A DNA stretch of 64,000 nucleotides from Desmodesmus armatus. Its lineage: Eukaryota > Chlorophyta > Chlorophyceae > Sphaeropleales > Scenedesmaceae. Positions 48,358-58,590 of the stretch are shown one piece after another. Position 1 is the stretch's first letter; every line of letters starts with the position of its first letter. Below the pieces are notes generated by a model. The model worked only from the letters and a program-made list of their open reading frames with translations. It made no database searches and was not told the DNA's origin. The position numbers and the translations under genes were made by a program. The stretch is taken from the NCBI GenBank assembly GCA_007449985.2, contig VIIQ02000775.1, positions 62,001-126,000 of the forward strand, read 5' to 3'.

Positions 48358-50989
48358 ATGGAGTACCTTGAAAGCTGTGGCCAGAAAGTCGAGGCGTTCA
48401 TCCGTGCCAGCGACCAGTTCCAGCAATCCTGCACCACTGCCTTTGAGACTGTGGACGTGCGGGGTATGGGCAAGGTGTCTGTGCAGCAGGCAGCTACGGC
48501 TTGCCAGTTTTTCTTCAAGGTCTGTGGGTGGATCCATGCATCTTCTTCCTCAAAGGGTGTGCTGTTGCCGAAGGGCACTAGGGTTTGCATGCATACACGT
48601 GTGGGTGCATCGCCAGTACAGTGTACACACACCCCTCGGCTGATCGCCGAATGGGGCACTGGAGTTGACTTGAAGCAGGTTAATCCCCACCATATGCTGC
48701 CACTGCAATGTCTGCATGTGTTTGTGTCCACTGCAGGACGTGGGCCGTGCAGTGGATGATTTTGGTAGGCTGCGCCCAGCAGTTTGTGTTGTCACTACAA
48801 GTACCCTGTCATTCGCTGGCAGCAGCAGCGAGGCTGCCATATATGCAAGCTTTCAGGGCTAACAGCAGCAGAGTGTGCTGCTGCATGAATTACCAGGCCC
48901 AGGCAAGGATCAGCAGTGCAGTCACCAGCCTGGCAGGATAGCGGCAGTGTTGCTTGTGTCAACCCGCCCTGTTGCATGGATGTGGTGGTGCAGGCATTCG
49001 CATCAAGGAGCCTACAGGGGACGAAATCAAAAAGATTATGACAGTGAGTAGCTGACATCAGGGGCCATGCACATATGGAGCAAACTTGCAAGTGGCAGGC
49101 GGGCCGCCAGGCAGGCAGGGCGGGCAGCACGGCCGCAGGAGCACCAATTGCACACTGCAGCAGTCTGTGTCACAGCGGTGTGCTGAGCCCAGCCTGTGAC
49201 CCAATGCCTGTTGCATGTGAGGGCGACCTTGTACGCGCGTAATGGCTGGTTGCACGGCAGGCTCCGCAGGCTGGGGTAGGCTGCTGCAAAGCATTGTCGG
49301 ACTGTTTCTGTTTCCTGCTGTGCTTGTGGGCAAGTCAATCCCTGTGTCCTGATGTGTAAGACACCCAGCTTGATCACAACATGTGTCTTGACACATGCCA
49401 TTCAAGTTGTCTCACTGCAATTTGTGCTGTCCGTGTCACTGCAGAGCAACGGCTACCAGGAAGGAGACACCCTCAAACGCCAGGAGTTTGAGGTGTGAGA
49501 TGCTTTCACCACCCACACCCATATGGATGTTTTTGCTTGCCGCTTTCACAGCAACGACCACATGTGCAGCTCAGCGGCCTATGTGGCAAGCCCTCTGGTA
49601 CATGCCTAGCGTGGCGTTGTTGCTTTAGTCAGCTGTGCTTGGACAGGTGACGGAGGCCTGCAAAAGCACCAGGCTAAGCCAGGACCTGCATGCATAGAGG
49701 CAAGCATGCAGGCTCGTACATACATGCACACGGTTAAAAGCAACCAGCATGCTGCCTGCTGCGCACAACTGCCTGGTGCTGCCTTGCAGGACTTGTACGT
49801 GGCTGTGCTGAAGTATGCAGCTGTGAAGTGCGCAGAGGGCTTTGCACAAAAGTGAGTGTGGTGGGGGTGAGCACACATTGAAGGCAGATGAACAGCACCA
49901 CCTCAGTAGTTTTGCTGGGAGTCAACGGCAGCAGCAACTGCAACAGGCAACGCTGACACCCACATCAGATTGGCACTTTTCACCACCTCATGGTTGTCAC
50001 CGCTTCAATGCGAGCTTGCTCCTGGGTTGGTGGCTGTCACGGCAGCCTGTCTGGCAGCTGTAGTGAGATCGAGCCAACCTTTCACCAAATTACAGGCTGC
50101 ACAAAAAGCAAACGCTGTGCAGGCTTCGCCCTTGTAAGCACAGCACCTACGCATACCTGCGCATCAGGACAATCACCTAATGCATCAGGCTTTGCAGCCT
50201 GGAGCTGAGCTCATCTGCTTTTGATGTTGTCTGTCTGTCCCTCGATGTCGTAGGTACGGTGTAGGCATGGCTGTTGGGTTTGCTGCGCTGGTGATCTTCA
50301 AGAAGGCGGTGCGCTCACTACCTGTGGTGGGAGGGGTGGCCAAGCCACTGCTAGGTGCGTGCGTGCGCCCACGCAGGCATGAGCGGGTGGGGTTGGGGGT
50401 GTCACACGTACATGTAATTACTGCACATCCTTTACGTCTCCTTTTGGGATGGATTCAGCAATTGTGTGCAAGTCACGTGCTGGTCAGACCCACTGCTGAT
50501 ATGCGGCGGTGCCATCGCACACAGGATTGCACATAGGGCACGCCTCGCGGTGCTCAGTCCATCAATAAACCGCATCACCTTCCTCGTGCATGTTGCATGC
50601 ATCAACTGAAGGCATACGGGCTTGGCTTTGCACGCTTTGAAGGGTGGGGTTTGCGCGCAGAGAGGGGGCTGTGCTCATCATGTGCTGTGACCCCTTCTTC
50701 TTCTTCTTCAATCATGTGTTGTGTCCCGTGTTGGCCAGTGTATGTTGCATGGTGATTGCTTGCACACAGTGTGGGAGCTTTCTGGCTGTGCTGGGCTGGT
50801 CACATACTATGTGAATGACTGTATGTGGCACCTCTTTCTGCACGTGGTGACGCAGGGCTGTTCCCTGCCCCTATCGTTGGGCCGCTCCTAGGCATACTGG
50901 GTGTCTACATCGCGGACAGGGGCGACCTGGGCGATGTGAGGCGCAAACTCTTCAGCAAGGGCGGCAGGGGCCAGTTCAAGTCAGGCTGA
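48358..50989 (+). CDS. Small EF-hand-like protein with hydrophobic C-terminal region
   Basis: Seven phase-compatible exons, 48358-48519, 48737-48764, 48994-49043, 49445-49492, 49790-49851, 50254-50354 and 50856-50989, give about 194 residues. The second exon is only 28 nt. The N-terminal ~110 residues are helical with two degenerate EF-hand-like halves (AFETVDVRGMGKVSVQQA; MTSNGYQEGDTLKRQEFE), resembling small plant EF-hand proteins but lacking a full set of Asp/Glu loop ligands. Residues about 120-180 are hydrophobic (GMAVGFAALVIFKKAV, PAPIVGPLLGILGVYIA), so membrane association is likely. I do not recognise an orthologue; calcium binding is doubtful. Confidence 0.72.
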
Positions 50990-51782
50990 GATGTACTGCT
51001 GCTCGATTCTGAGGCGTACTGCTGATTGGCTTTGAGGCATCTTGCAGTACTGCTGTAGTACATGATGTACTGCTGCGTGTTGGAGGCTGGCTGCTACCTG
51101 CTGCCCGCAGCCCCTGGCAACCCCCACCCAGAGCGCAGTCGTGCATGCAGGAGGGTTGATCTGGGTGTGTGTGCTGCACGCCCCCTGTCTTGTGTTGACG
51201 GAGAGTGGCTTTGCTGTCAAACTCAGCTGTTGGCGTGCATTCCATGCCTGGGGGGCGTGAGCATGCTGCATCAACAGCACTTGCAACGGATGTATCAGCA
51301 TCGTGCATCGCATGGATACTGGTAGTTGTGTTTGGCTGGTGGTGACAGATTGGTCCGTTCATGGCTTGGCTAGGTGACGTGCCTCAAGTCTGTCGGCAAT
51401 CAGACAGACCTGGGTCCTGTACAGCTTTTCAGGTTATCGTGTGCTCCTGATGTTCGGGCGCGGTGTGCACCCCATGAGCCCTTACAATCACTGGGGAACT
51501 GTAGGCTCTGCCGCTGCCATCTACTTGTAGCAAAAGCTGAATTTGATGCACTTTGGGACCAGCACGACTCGTTTACATAACGCATACACTGCCTTGGGAG
51601 ATAAGGTGGTGGCTGGCGCCGGTGCTTGCAGGACTGCTCATGGCATGTCGACGCAGGGGGCTACCACCTGTTTGCGCATGGCGGCTGAGGTTGGCCGCCA
51701 CTGACTGAGTCTGCGGTGCTTGACATTCATTGTGATGACACCCTGTAATGATTGTGGCTTCAACAGCAGCCATGCAGGGAGG
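50990..51782. other. Intergenic
   Basis: About 0.8 kb between the EF-hand-like gene and the inverted-repeat island. No gene seen. A distant TGTAA at 51744-51748 is the nearest candidate poly(A) motif. Confidence 0.45.
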
Positions 51783-52144
51783 CTGGTGGTGTGCGGCTGG
51801 CTGCTGGCCGCCAGGCTTGGTTGCTTGATCTTGATCTCACATCGGCGCATCATGTTGCATCATTGTCTGTTAATGACGGCACGTCAGTCGCTGCCATGGT
51901 GGCGGCCAACATTCCAGCCAGGCCAGGGGCCCTGGGTACCTGCAGCAGCTGCACAGGACCAACAACCACACCTGGTCGCCACAGGCTGCTGGCTGCATCC
52001 AGGGTGCCTGCTGGTGCAGGCAGTGCAGCAACAATGGTGACGGCGGACAAAAGCTGGCCAGGTGCCTCCTTTGGTTGCAGCAACAGCAGGAGGGGAAAAG
52101 CCCCACCAGCAGCCACAGTACCACTTGCAATCAAGCAACAGTTC

Positions 52145-52216
52145 TAGCGGAGACAGGTTTCGATCCTGTGACCTATGGGTTATGAGCCCATCACGCTTCC
52201 ACTGCGCTACTCCGCT
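52145..52216 (-). tRNA. Initiator tRNA-Met (CAT)
   Basis: The 72-nt cloverleaf reads on the minus strand from AGCGGAGTAGC to TCTCCGCTA. The anticodon arm is ATGGG/CCCAT with loop CTCATAA (CAT at 52184-52182). Initiator marks are A1:U72, three consecutive G:C pairs at the base of the anticodon stem, and a T loop starting with A (GGATCGAAACC) instead of TTC. No intron. A T4 tract, the likely Pol III stop, lies about 50 bases downstream. It is identical to the copy at 57031-57102 on the other strand. Confidence 0.96.
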
Positions 52217-52222
52217 TGACAG

Positions 52223-52543
52223 ATGGCAACTTCGACTGAATTTGCTGTCTATGAAGGTCCAAACGCAGTTTTTTCGACTGACTTCGCCGCGGACACCAGA
52301 AAGCGCTTTTTCGACATGCTTATGATGCTCAAAGTGCTTGTCTGGCGCTGGAGTGGCCTTGGCGGCCGTGTGGAGCCAGAAACAGCCTCAGCAGCAGCAT
52401 CAACTGCAGCAGATGGGCAGCACGCTGTGCCACTGACCCGTATTGCCTCCTGGAATGGTTTTTTTGTCGATTTAGAGACAACTGGTCGCACGTCAGCAGC
52501 TCTTTGTCATAGTCTGGCACTGTTGTTGGGCTGCCGTCACTGA
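52223..52543 (+). other. Open frame beside the left tRNA, broken in the right arm
   Basis: An ATG seven bases from the tRNA gene opens a 106-codon frame (MATSTEFAVYEGPNAVF, FFDMLMMLKVLVWRW). The matching stretch in the right arm lacks one T of a T6 run and so is frameshifted early. No family was recognised, and it could be non-coding flanking sequence of the tRNA duplication. Confidence 0.2.
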
Positions 52544-52871
52544 TCCGTCAGCCAGCTGTTGTGTTCAGCCAGCTACTACACAGTGTTGTGCACATGATGC
52601 TTGTATGGGCCGACGATGCAAAGCGTTCACCCTTCCTTATCATGCACTCTTGGCCAACGGCACCCTCCTGTTGGTTGTGCGTTTATGCACATCATCATCA
52701 TGGATGTCCCCCGGGGGAGTAGCCGGTGTGTGTGTGTGGGGGGGGGGGGGCCCAGGCTGTTTTTGACAGGCCCGTGGAGGTGCGCTGTCGTGCTGCACAG
52801 AAACTGTGTGCTGCTTCATGACCATGTGTGCACTTGCTCAAGCAAAGCTTGCCTGTTGTTGTGTGCATCTG

Positions 52872-52984
52872 GTGGCGCCTTGTTACTTTTGGGGGGATAA
52901 TGGATTGGTGTCCCCGGTTGCCACTGGTCGGCAGCTTATGGTCTGGATTGACAGGCCCCAATGTAACACAAATCATCATCATCA
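52872..52984 (+). mobile_element. 5'-truncated non-LTR retrotransposon tail, 113 bp
   Basis: The segment shares its 3' 113 bases with the 982-bp minus-strand copy at 55816-56797 and ends CCAATGTAACACAAATC plus ATC repeats. It is flanked by a 7-bp duplication GCATCTG (52865-52871 and 52985-52991). Extreme 5' truncation, a short tandem tail and variable target duplications are typical of LINE insertions. Confidence 0.82.
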
Positions 52985-53345
52985 GCATCTGATCGTTTGT
53001 TACCTTGGGAATTGGGACTCCCCGGCGGCTGGCCACACACAGAGTACTCACCAATCCCAACTGTCTCCTTGGCGTACGTGAGAAAGCTTCATGTGTGAGA
53101 TATGCCCATGGTGCCACCAGTGGCCAATTTTAGCCTGCCAGTGGGACCTGCGGTGCCCAGCACCTGGACCAGAATGCACTGCGCGTTCAATTCCCACGTA
53201 CGCCAAGGAGACGCGTCGATACTGGCTATTAACTACCAGGTGTAACAATGCTTGATTGTGCTACAGCACAGGTCGCACACACCTGACTGCCCGGCCCCTG
53301 CTGTGCCTCTGGCAACAGCTCTCCTTGGGCCACCTGTGACGGAGG

Positions 53346-53429
53346 CTGCTGCTGCTGCTGCTGGCGCTGCTGCTGCTGGCGCTGCTGCTGCTGGCGCTGC
53401 TGCTGCTGGCGCTGCTGCTGCTGGCGCTG
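53346..53429. repeat. CTG-rich 15-bp minisatellite
   Basis: The unit CTGCTGCTGCTGGCG is repeated about five times. On the minus strand it would read as RQQQQ repeats in an open frame, but no ATG-led gene was found around it. Confidence 0.85.
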
Positions 53430-54539
53430 GCACTGTTCAACAGGCAGGCAGGCTGTCATTGTTGCTGCTGCAGCCGTTCTGAGCAGTGCTGCCCGTGCTG
53501 CGGTGAGGCCCAGCAGCTGGTCCGCTAAGGGACCGGCGGAAGTAAACTGCAACTTGAAGCTAGAGGTGCCTAGGCCAAAACCTAATGATCAACTTGAATA
53601 CGTGGCCAGCCGCTGTCCGGCCCCTGGTAACCTTATTTACTTGCACTGCTAGTCATGGTGTGGGCCATGGTGTGTCTGGCTGGCATAGGTGCTGGTGACT
53701 TTGGCTGCCGCATTCGGAATGGCTTGGGCTACAGCTGTACAGCTGCCACATGTGGCAGCAGAAGGTCCTGCGGTGCCTCTGCTGACGGTATAGCGCAGCT
53801 GCTGTTGGGGAGTTTGGCGCGTCTTGGCTGACTTTGCGGTCTCTGCAATCCCCAAGCGAGCGCAGGGTCTCTTGCTCACACAGCAGCCTTCCATTGCATG
53901 GCATGTACTACAGCATGTACTAGTAGTGCTGTCAGATGGCGACGGTTTGCGTGTAGTTAGGCATTGACCTCAGGTCGTGCATGTGTTGGTAGGTGGGTTC
54001 TTGGCTGCTGTGTGAAAATTGCCCTGCTGGCATGTGAGCAGTACAGCGGGTGGTGGTATTGCTGGATTTGCCCCCACGTACGCGCACTGCACAATTGGGA
54101 GCGTCTTGACGAAGAAAAAGGGGTTACGCCGGCGGCTCACGGCTACACTGCAACGACACCCAGCATCGGAAAGGAACCCAACATCCTTTGCAGGGCCTAC
54201 AGGAACAGACAGCACGGAAAGAAGAGAACCCGCCACCACAGGGAGCGTCTCAGACACAAGTTGTGGGCTGCAGCTGTGTGTTTGCTGTCTCAGCAGGCTG
54301 CTCCATCGGCCCGTTCCTATCGCAGCCCTTCAGGTGCAAGAGGCAGTGCTATTGGCGCCATTCAGTCCTGCCAGTGTGCCATAGGTCTTGTTCCGCAATT
54401 TGGAAGCATACTGAGTGTGCGTGACAAGGCTTTTGAGGGTGGGGTTTGTCCGAACGGCCCCTTCCTTGCTGGTTGCGTCCCACTGGGTACACAGGGGTAC
54501 AACTCTGCTAAACACACACCACTCAGCAGTGCTCAACTT

Positions 54540-54621
54540 GACCCGGGGTACCCCCTTATGAATCCCCGGTGACCCGGGGTACCCCCTTATGATTCCCGGT
54601 GACCTGGGGTACCCCCTTATG
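54540..54621. repeat. 30/31-bp tandem repeat, about 2.7 copies
   Basis: Units starting GACC(C/T)GGGGTACCCCCTTAT lie at 54540, 54571 and 54601. The unit contains a GGGGTACCCC palindrome. Confidence 0.88.
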
Positions 54622-54784
54622 CCCACCCTTCAAATGCACACAGCAACATGTGACAGGCAAGCTTTGCTCAGCTTGCTCAGAGCAAGCACACACATACAGA
54701 CCAGTACACAGTTCCTGTGCAGCATGGTAGCGCACCACCATGACCCTGTCACCACTAACAATGACCAAGGGGCTGACCACTGCG

Positions 54785-55300
54785 CCAGCTACATGTCCCA
54801 CACACCGGGGCGGGCATGTAGCTGGTTGTAGCTTGTTGAGGCGCCTGCATCAATAGGTTGGGGATGATTGTTGGGCTCTATACAGCAAGTCGGCTACTTA
54901 CAGCTACATACGGCTACAAGTTACGGCCACCAGGCACGGCTGCTTAAGGAACTGGCTACAGGCTACAGACTGTGGGGCTGCTGTGCGGGGGCGTGTGGCC
55001 AGCTACATGGAGCTGGCTACAACTGTGCGTAGCTGGCTACACGCCAGGCAGTGCTGCTTGCTGGCAGCACAGCTAGGTGCAGCTACACCCAGCTACAAGT
55101 TGCAGCACGTGAGGGCTTCCCCTACCAAAGCCAGCTACAAGCTACTGTTGCTCATGGCAGGCAGAGGGTTTTGTGGTGTAGCTGACCTGGGGTCGGGGGC
55201 TGTATGACCTCAAAGATAAATCTGCCGCAGCGAAATCTGCAGCTACAGCCAGCTACATGGCTGCCTATGTGTGGGGGACACATAGCTGGCCAAGTGGTCA
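54785..55300. repeat. AGCTAC/GGCTAC motif-rich stretch
   Basis: The hexamers AGCTAC and GGCTAC, often within CAGCTACA, or their complement GTAGCT, occur about twenty times in roughly 500 bases at irregular spacing. This is far above the density elsewhere in the window. There is no fixed period. Confidence 0.6.
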
Positions 55301-55453
55301 GCCCCTTCGATGACCTGGAAGAAGGGGTTACACGGGTTACGCAAGGAGCTGGCTTCAACTGAACCCAGCTTTGTTAATGGAAGCAAGATGTATCAAGGTG
55401 CAACAGTTTGTGCCGTTTACCCCCCCCCCCCCCGCCAAAGGCTTGGTCGTGGG

Positions 55454-55496
55454 TCTGGATTGACAGGCCCCAATGTAACACAAATCATCATCATCA
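55454..55496 (+). mobile_element. Very short non-LTR retrotransposon tail, 43 bp
   Basis: The segment TCTGGATTGACAGGCCCCAA followed by TGTAACACAAATC and ATC repeats is the 3' end of the same element family. It is flanked by a 10-bp duplication with one mismatch (TGGTCGTGGG at 55444-55453, TGGTCATGGG at 55497-55506). Confidence 0.72.
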
Positions 55497-55815
55497 TGGT
55501 CATGGGTGTGTGGTGGTACTCCCACGGGGGACCTCCCAAGAAGAGGCATAAACGCACAACCAACAGAAGGGTGCTGTTGGCCAATGTAGATGTGGGCCAA
55601 GAGTGCACGATAAGAAAGGGTGGACGCTTTGCATTGTCGGCCCATACAAGCAGCATGTGCACAACGCTGTGTAGTAGCTGGCTGAACACAACAGCTGGCT
55701 GACGGATCAGTGACGGCAGCCCAACAACAGCAGTGGCCAGCAGGCCAGACCATGACAAAGAGCTGCTGGCGTGCGACCAGTGGTCTCTAAATCGACTAAA
55801 AACCATTCCAGGAGG

Positions 55816-56797
55816 TTGATGATGATGATGATTTGTGTTACATTGGGGCCTGTCAATCCAGACCATAAGCTGCCGACCAGTGGCAACCGGGGACACCAAT
55901 CCATTATCCCCCCAAAAGTAACAAGGCGCCACCTATGACCTGCCTTTTTCAGCAAGTACCTGCGATACACACAGAGTTAACTGACATGCAAGCATGTGCA
56001 AGGCATCGAGCATGGAAAGATGCGGCCTTGTGAAGCGCACATGAACATGGCAAGCATGACTCAGTGACAGGCTCTTGCTGTCCAGTGTGAGCATGTACAA
56101 GTAAGAGTGCAGCAAGGCTGTGCAAAATGCAAGCAAGACAAGTACACATTCACACTGCCTCCTCAACTTCATTAGCCAAGCATGTCGGTGTATGCATCAG
56201 ATGAACAAGGAAACAGGGGCAAATGTCAAGAGAGAATCAGTCAACTGCTGGCACAACAACAACACGGTGAACACTCAAGGTCGAATCCCCAGACACACAC
56301 AGAAATGGGTGGCTAGGGGAGACCTGAGGGAACCAGGACTTGGGGGCTGCCTCTAGGGCCACAAAATCCTCCAAAAGCTCCCAAAAGTAAGACACTGCTT
56401 GCTGCTGAACCTCAGCCAACTGAGCAGCAGCAGCCTCTTGCTGCTGCTGTTGTTGCTGCTGCAAAAGCAACTGTTGACGCTGCCGTATCTGTTGCTGATG
56501 CTGTTGCTGAGTAGGAGTAAGAGGTGCAGGCTGAAAAATGTCAGTGATGCGCAGTTGGCCATGTGGGACCTGTGTTGATGATGATGGTCCATGGCATTAA
56601 TAGCAGCAAGGCAAACAACCTGCCACACACCCTTGTGCAGGGTGCAAGCAGTAGATACACCTCTAGGCCGCTCCATGAGCAACACATGCCATGGCCTCAA
56701 AGCACCACAACACCACCCACCCGACAACTGCTGCGTCAATGCCTCGACAACCGACTGAGCCACAGGGCAGTCCCAATAATGATGACGGCGACCTGCG
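55816..56797 (-). mobile_element. 5'-truncated non-LTR retrotransposon, 982 bp
   Basis: Minus-strand insertion flanked by the 5-bp duplication GGAGG (55811-55815 and 56798-56802). The left arm keeps the empty site. It ends in CCAATGTAACACAAATC plus ATC repeats. Its 5' part encodes a remnant with RRHHYWDCPVAQSVVEAL, a His/Cys pattern like the zinc-binding C-terminus of algal LINE reverse-transcriptase proteins, then KGVWQVVCLAAINAM. After a frameshift it continues as QLRITDIFQPAPL, a Gln-run, and FWELLEDFVALEAAPKSWF. Most of the element, including any reverse transcriptase core, is missing. Confidence 0.85.
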
Positions 56798-56803
56798 GGA
56801 GGC
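56240..56803 (-). pseudogene. Broken C-terminal fragment of a retrotransposon protein
   Basis: Two overlapping minus-strand frames together give one continuous protein-like tail, with a frameshift near 56600. The upstream end is cut by the 5' truncation, so there is no start codon. The HHxW...CP pattern and the Trp-rich FWELLEDFV ending are what suggest a retroelement origin. Confidence 0.65.
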
Positions 56804-57030
56804 AATAAGGGTCAGTGGCACAGCGTGCTGCCCATCTGCTGCAGTTGATGCTGCTGCTGAGGCTGTTTCTGGCTCCACACGGCCGCCAAGGCCACTCCAG
56901 CGCCAGACAAGCACTTTGAGCATCATAAGCATGTCGAAAAAGCGCTTTCTGGTGTCCGCGGCGAAGTCAGTCGAAAAACTGCGTTTGGACCTTCATAGAC
57001 GGCAAATTCAGTCGAAGTTGCCATCTGTCA

Positions 57031-57102
57031 AGCGGAGTAGCGCAGTGGAAGCGTGATGGGCTCATAACCCATAGGTCACAGGATCGAAACCTGTCTCCGC
57101 TA
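57031..57102 (+). tRNA. Initiator tRNA-Met (CAT), second copy
   Basis: Identical 72-nt sequence to the minus-strand gene at 52145-52216, with anticodon CAT at 57063-57065. It has the same initiator features (A1:U72, GGG/CCC in the anticodon stem, A-starting T loop). A T4 run lies about 45 bases downstream. Confidence 0.96.
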
Positions 57103-57466
57103 GAACTGTTGCTTGATTGCAAGTGGTACTGTGGCTGCTGGTGGGGCTTTTCCCCTCCTGCTGTTGCTGCAACCCAAAGGAGGCACCTGGCCAGCTTTTG
57201 TCCGCCGCCACCATTCTTGCTGCACTGCCTGCACCAGCAGGCACCCTGGATGCAGCCAGCAGCCAGTGGCGACCAGGTGCGGTTGTTCGTCCTGTGCAGC
57301 TGCTGCAGGTACACAGGGCCCCTGGCCTGGCTGCAATGTTGGCCGCCACCATGGCAGCGACTGACGTGCCGTCATTAACAGACGATGATGCACCATGATG
57401 CGCCCATGTGATATGAAGATCAAGCAACCAAGCCTGGCGGCCAGCAGCCAGCCGCACACTAACAAC

Positions 57467-58590
57467 AGCATGCGCAGTGCAATCGTATTCCACGCACCTG
57501 CCAATCATATTGGACGTACCCTGATGTACCTGCTAAAAACCTGGCAAAATCCTGAGGTGCTGCCCTGCAAGCGCTTTGAGGATGACCTGACAGGGCTGCA
57601 GTTGGCAGGGCAGTGTCAAATCTGGCTTGAACATGGCTGTGAATGAGTGAGGGTAGCGTTTTTTGAAGCTGATACACCCTATTCGTCTGACCGGGGGGGA
57701 GCGAGGAGCGAAGATGCGCTTTTGGGCAGCTCAGGGGGGGGGTGTTAGCGACTGAAGTCTGGCCAAATGCAGTAAAACAGTGCTGGGAGGGGGGGGGGGG
57801 GTGAGCAAGGAGCACTTTGGCCCCTGAAACCATGCCCCTTGGGGGGGGGGGGGGGAACTCCATCCCTGGCACAAACGAACACGGTGTACCAGCTTCCAAA
57901 AACATTACCCTGAACAGGTCAATGTTGCGCATGCATACCACCGTGGCATGGTGGCTGCTTGAATGCGAGCCACTTGCTTGAATGCGAGCCTCTGTGAATA
58001 CTCACAAACCAAGTGCCAACTCCGACAGCACGATTGTGCGCCCATGTTATGTGTCCCTGATGACAGGTTGCTCCCTGGCAACAGCAACTGCAGGCAAAAA
58101 GCCTGAAGCAGCTCAAGACAATGTCAGGCTGGCAGGAGCTGGGCAGCAAACAGGTACTCCCAGGCATCCCTGTGGTGCCCCATCACCACGCCACAGAGCG
58201 AAAGAAGTGTGGCTACATGCCTGCTGGCTTTCTGGGTCCAAGCAAGAAGATGCATCTTCAGTGCCCAGAATTGCTGTCACAGTCAAACGCTGCAGATCAT
58301 GCAAACGCTTCACGACTGAATGCAATGCTACACTGTGGAAATGCTACATTTCTTAAAATCGTAACCACATTTGCCTCGCTATCTCCCTCGATTCCAGTCA
58401 ACTTGATCTGCACAACTGTCGAGTGCAAACCAGCAGGACAATCGCTCTAATGCAGCTGCGTCTACAGAAAGTGGCGTTGTGATGGGTTCTTGAGGCCGCA
58501 ATGGCCTCAGCAGAGTGCCTGCACCTAGATCCACGGCAGCAGCAGGGCAGCAGCACAGTGCTGTGGCTTTGAAGCAGCAGCAGCAGCGTG
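57467..58590. other. Intergenic with a MITE
   Basis: About 1.1 kb between the inverted repeat and the last gene. Apart from the element at 57651-57910 and its G runs, nothing gene-like is supported. A plus-strand frame at 58121-58450 lacks family motifs. Confidence 0.5.
57651..57910. mobile_element. 260-bp MITE with ~40-bp imperfect terminal inverted repeats
   Basis: The left end GGGTAGCGTTTTTTGAAGCT and the reverse complement of the right end GGGTAATGTTTTTGGAAGCT pair over about 40 bases. TGA flanks both sides (57648-57650, 57911-57913), a possible 3-bp target duplication. The centre is G-rich with several G9-G14 runs. No coding capacity. Superfamily unassigned. Confidence 0.75.

Larger units (their letters stand above)
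51783..52688. repeat. Left arm of a large inverted repeat
   Basis: The outer ~670 bases (51783-52453) match the reverse complement of 56797-57466 with scattered substitutions and the same length. The inner part (52453-52688) matches the reverse complement of about 55546-55815. The arm contains a tRNA-iMet gene and an uninterrupted site where the right arm carries a 982-bp insertion. Confidence 0.9.
52992..55453. other. Spacer between the inverted-repeat arms
   Basis: About 2.4 kb with no supportable gene. It contains a 15-bp CTG-rich minisatellite, a 30/31-bp tandem repeat, an AGCTAC/GGCTAC-rich stretch and a C14 run near 55420-55433. Reading frames here are driven by these repeats. Confidence 0.5.
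55546..57466. repeat. Right arm of the large inverted repeat
   Basis: Apart from the 982-bp insertion at 55816-56797, this arm mirrors 51783-52688. It carries the second tRNA-iMet gene. Divergence from the left arm is small in the outer part and larger near the inner end. Confidence 0.88.

Noticed and set aside
53229..53552. Minus-strand frame with RQQQQ repeats
   Set aside because: Produced by a 15-bp minisatellite, starts at a non-ATG codon, and has no flanking exon support.
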